Shown here piece by piece: positions 62,507 through 64,000 of a DNA stretch of 64,000 bases. The position numbers and the translations under genes are program-made. This DNA is from Echinicola rosea (GTDB taxonomy: Bacteria; Bacteroidota; Bacteroidia; Cytophagales; Cyclobacteriaceae). A model generated the notes under the pieces. The model was not told the DNA's origin. It saw only the letters and a program-made list of their open reading frames with translations, and did not search any database. The stretch covers positions 4,368,501 to 4,432,500 of the forward strand of contig NZ_CP040106.1 in NCBI RefSeq assembly GCF_005281475.1, written 5' to 3'. Positions within the stretch are counted from its first letter, which is position 1; the number at the start of each line of letters is the position of its first letter.

Positions 62507-63709
62507 ATGACATACGATATTGCAATTGTGGGTGGTGGAATTGTGGGACTTGCCACCGGCCTTAAGATCATTCAGCAGCGACCAGAACTTAAGGTAGTCG
62601 TACTGGAAAAGGAAACCGAACTGGCCAAACACCAAACCGGCAATAATTCCGGGGTAATACATTCTGGTCTGTATTACAAGCCAGGGTCACTAAAAGCCAC
62701 TAATTGCATTAAGGGCTACCAAGAACTGGTAGATTTCTGTGAAGAAGAAAATATCCCTTTTGAAATCACGGGTAAAGTAGTCGTAGCCACCAAAGATGAG
62801 CAGCTCCCATTGCTCCAAAACCTGCTTAAGCGAGGGCTCCAAAATGGATTGAAAGGTACTCGCCAGATCACATTGGACGAACTCAAGGAATACGAACCTT
62901 ATTGCCAAGGTGTAGCGGCCCTGCACGTGCCCCAAACCGGCATTGTGGACTATAAAAAAGTGGCTTTGGCATATGGTGAAAAATTCAAATCCCTGGGTGG
63001 AGAAATCCTGCTGAACCACAAAGTAAAAAAAATCCATCATAGAGCCGGTCAAACAGAGCTGATCACTTCCGGAAAAACGATCGTTTCCCGCTTAATGATC
63101 AATTGCGCGGGGCTTTATTCCGACAAAGTGGCCGACATGAACGGCGAACTTGACCTGGATGTCAAAATCATTCCTTTCCGTGGAGAATATTACAAACTCA
63201 AAAAAGAGCGGGAATACTTGGTCAAAAACCTGATTTATCCGGTTCCTGACCCTAATTTCCCATTCTTAGGTGTGCACTTTACCCGTATGATGAAAGGCGG
63301 TGTGGAAGCCGGACCAAATGCCGTCATGGCCTTCAAGCGCGAAGGATACAAAAGGACGGATTTTAACCTCAAAGAATTTCGAGAAGCCATTACCTGGCCG
63401 GGACTACAGAAAGTAGCAGCCAAATATTGGAAAACCGGTATTGGCGAATACTACCGATCCTTTTCGAAAGCAGCCTTTACTGCGGCCTTGCAAGAACTTA
63501 TTCCTGACGTTAAAGAAGATGATCTCATAGACGGAGGCGCTGGTGTGCGTGCCCAAGCTTGCGACCGTACAGGTGGATTATTGGATGATTTTGCCATTAC
63601 CGAAAATACCCATGCCATCAACGTCCTCAATGCCCCCAGTCCAGCGGCCACCTCTTCCCTATCCATTGGCGAAACGGTATCTGCACGGGCACTGAAACGG
63701 TTTTTATGA
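62507..63709 (+). CDS. lhgO: L-2-hydroxyglutarate oxidase
   Basis: 400 residues. FAD-dependent oxidase/dehydrogenase that turns L-2-hydroxyglutarate into 2-oxoglutarate, repairing a metabolic side product. The N-terminal GGGIVGLATG binds FAD; HQTGNNSGVIHSGLYYKPGS is the conserved LhgO segment; the central PFRGEYYKL and the C-terminal GGAGVRAQACDRTGGLLDDF fit the same family. It is soluble or peripheral, with no signal peptide. It has its own promoter and no operon partner. Confidence 0.95.
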   Translation: MTYDIAIVGGGIVGLATGLKIIQQRPELKVVVLEKETELAKHQTGNNSGVIHSGLYYKPGSLKATNCIKGYQELVDFCEEENIPFEITGKVVVATKDEQLPLLQNLLKRGLQNGLKGTRQITLDELKEYEPYCQGVAALHVPQTGIVDYKKVALAYGEKFKSLGGEILLNHKVKKIHHRAGQTELITSGKTIVSRLMINCAGLYSDKVADMNGELDLDVKIIPFRGEYYKLKKEREYLVKNLIYPVPDPNFPFLGVHFTRMMKGGVEAGPNAVMAFKREGYKRTDFNLKEFREAITWPGLQKVAAKYWKTGIGEYYRSFSKAAFTAALQELIPDVKEDDLIDGGAGVRAQACDRTGGLLDDFAITENTHAINVLNAPSPAATSSLSIGETVSARALKRFL

Positions 63710-63824
63710 TGATATAATTGTCTTCACCCAAAAGGAAAAGCACCACTATAACCCTGGAAGAAGACGGTATGCCCCCTCTCCTTCACTTTTGTGGCCACAA
63801 ATCTCTTGACAAATTTAAGCCAAA

Positions 63825-64000
63825 ATGCCGTTAACATATACCCGAGCAACACTACTTTCCTGCTTACTCTTCGTCTTTGCCTTTTCCTCCATATTGGCCC
63901 AAACCAAAAAATGGAAAGAAAAGGACTATGCGGACACCATCCAAACATTGATCGGCGGCGAGCGGGAGTATGCAGTCCAAAGTGGTCGGGTGGACCTGCT
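63825..64000 (+). CDS. Start of a secreted protein, truncated by the window edge
   Basis: The ATG at 63825 opens a reading frame to the window end (58 complete codons) with a signal peptide (LLSCLLFVFAFSSILAQ, about 1-26), then WKEKDYADTIQTLIGGEREY and AVQSGRVDLL. The GGEREYAVQSGRVDLL segment suggests a conserved family, but too little is visible to name it. Confidence 0.6.
   Translation, partial: MPLTYTRATLLSCLLFVFAFSSILAQTKKWKEKDYADTIQTLIGGEREYAVQSGRVDL

Overview
The window looks like chromosomal DNA of a Bacteroidota bacterium of the order Cytophagales, most like the Cyclobacteriaceae (Echinicola/Algoriphagus type). Reasons: paired SusC/SusD genes, type IX secretion (T9SS) cargo with both type A and type B C-terminal domains, SprB-type repeats, GSCFA, DUF2752 and M43-protease families, and several TAnnTTTG -7 promoter boxes typical of the phylum. 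The genus is an inference.

Layout. (1) 1-13244, minus strand: a six-gene outer-membrane uptake operon. In transcription order it encodes a four-domain fasciclin lipoprotein, SusC, SusD, two more fasciclin lipoproteins, and a second SusC that runs off the left edge. (2) 14069-14947: myo-inositol oxygenase. (3) 14946-16000: nested repeats. (4) 16125-21267, minus: surE, a secreted unknown, ribBA, dnaG. (5) 21512-34715, plus: mrp, a NifU-like scaffold, an M43 protease, a PASTA protein, a T9SS cargo protein, rhodanese, DinB, an AraC/methyltransferase, a Gfo/Idh/MocA oxidoreductase, truC, an M28 peptidase. (6) 35212-37367, minus: a small membrane/envelope gene group (GlsB-like, DUF4097, TM2, DUF2752). 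(7) 38556-39981: a repeat element carrying a group II intron without an ORF. (8) 40005-50088: GSCFA, tyrS, TetR, SDR, then a minus-strand lipid-flavoured set (MBL, patatin, acyltransferase, YihY), accA and DUF502. (9) 50481-50735: two tRNA-Asp genes with a tRNA-like remnant between them. (10) 51081-64000: ilvA, a giant T9SS type B protein, an MFS exporter, a second nested-repeat area, an ABC-F ATPase, a PUA methyltransferase, an FNT channel, lhgO and the start of a secreted protein.

Most genes are ordinary housekeeping and envelope genes. The most unusual content is in the non-coding stretches. Three copies of a non-coding element (called type M here) have 16-bp terminal inverted repeats and 9-bp direct repeats at their borders. 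Two of the three sit inside the terminal repeat of a second, hairpin-forming element (type H), whose copies differ by paired, compensating changes. One M copy is interrupted by a 593-nt group II intron; its removal exactly restores the sequence seen in an uninterrupted copy, and its EBS1 can pair with 8 nt of the upstream exon. Shorter palindromic sequences are inserted inside both element types. Together these read as a layered community of non-autonomous elements that must depend on proteins encoded elsewhere.

Limits: no search or folding program was run. Alignments, pairings and coordinates were made by eye.
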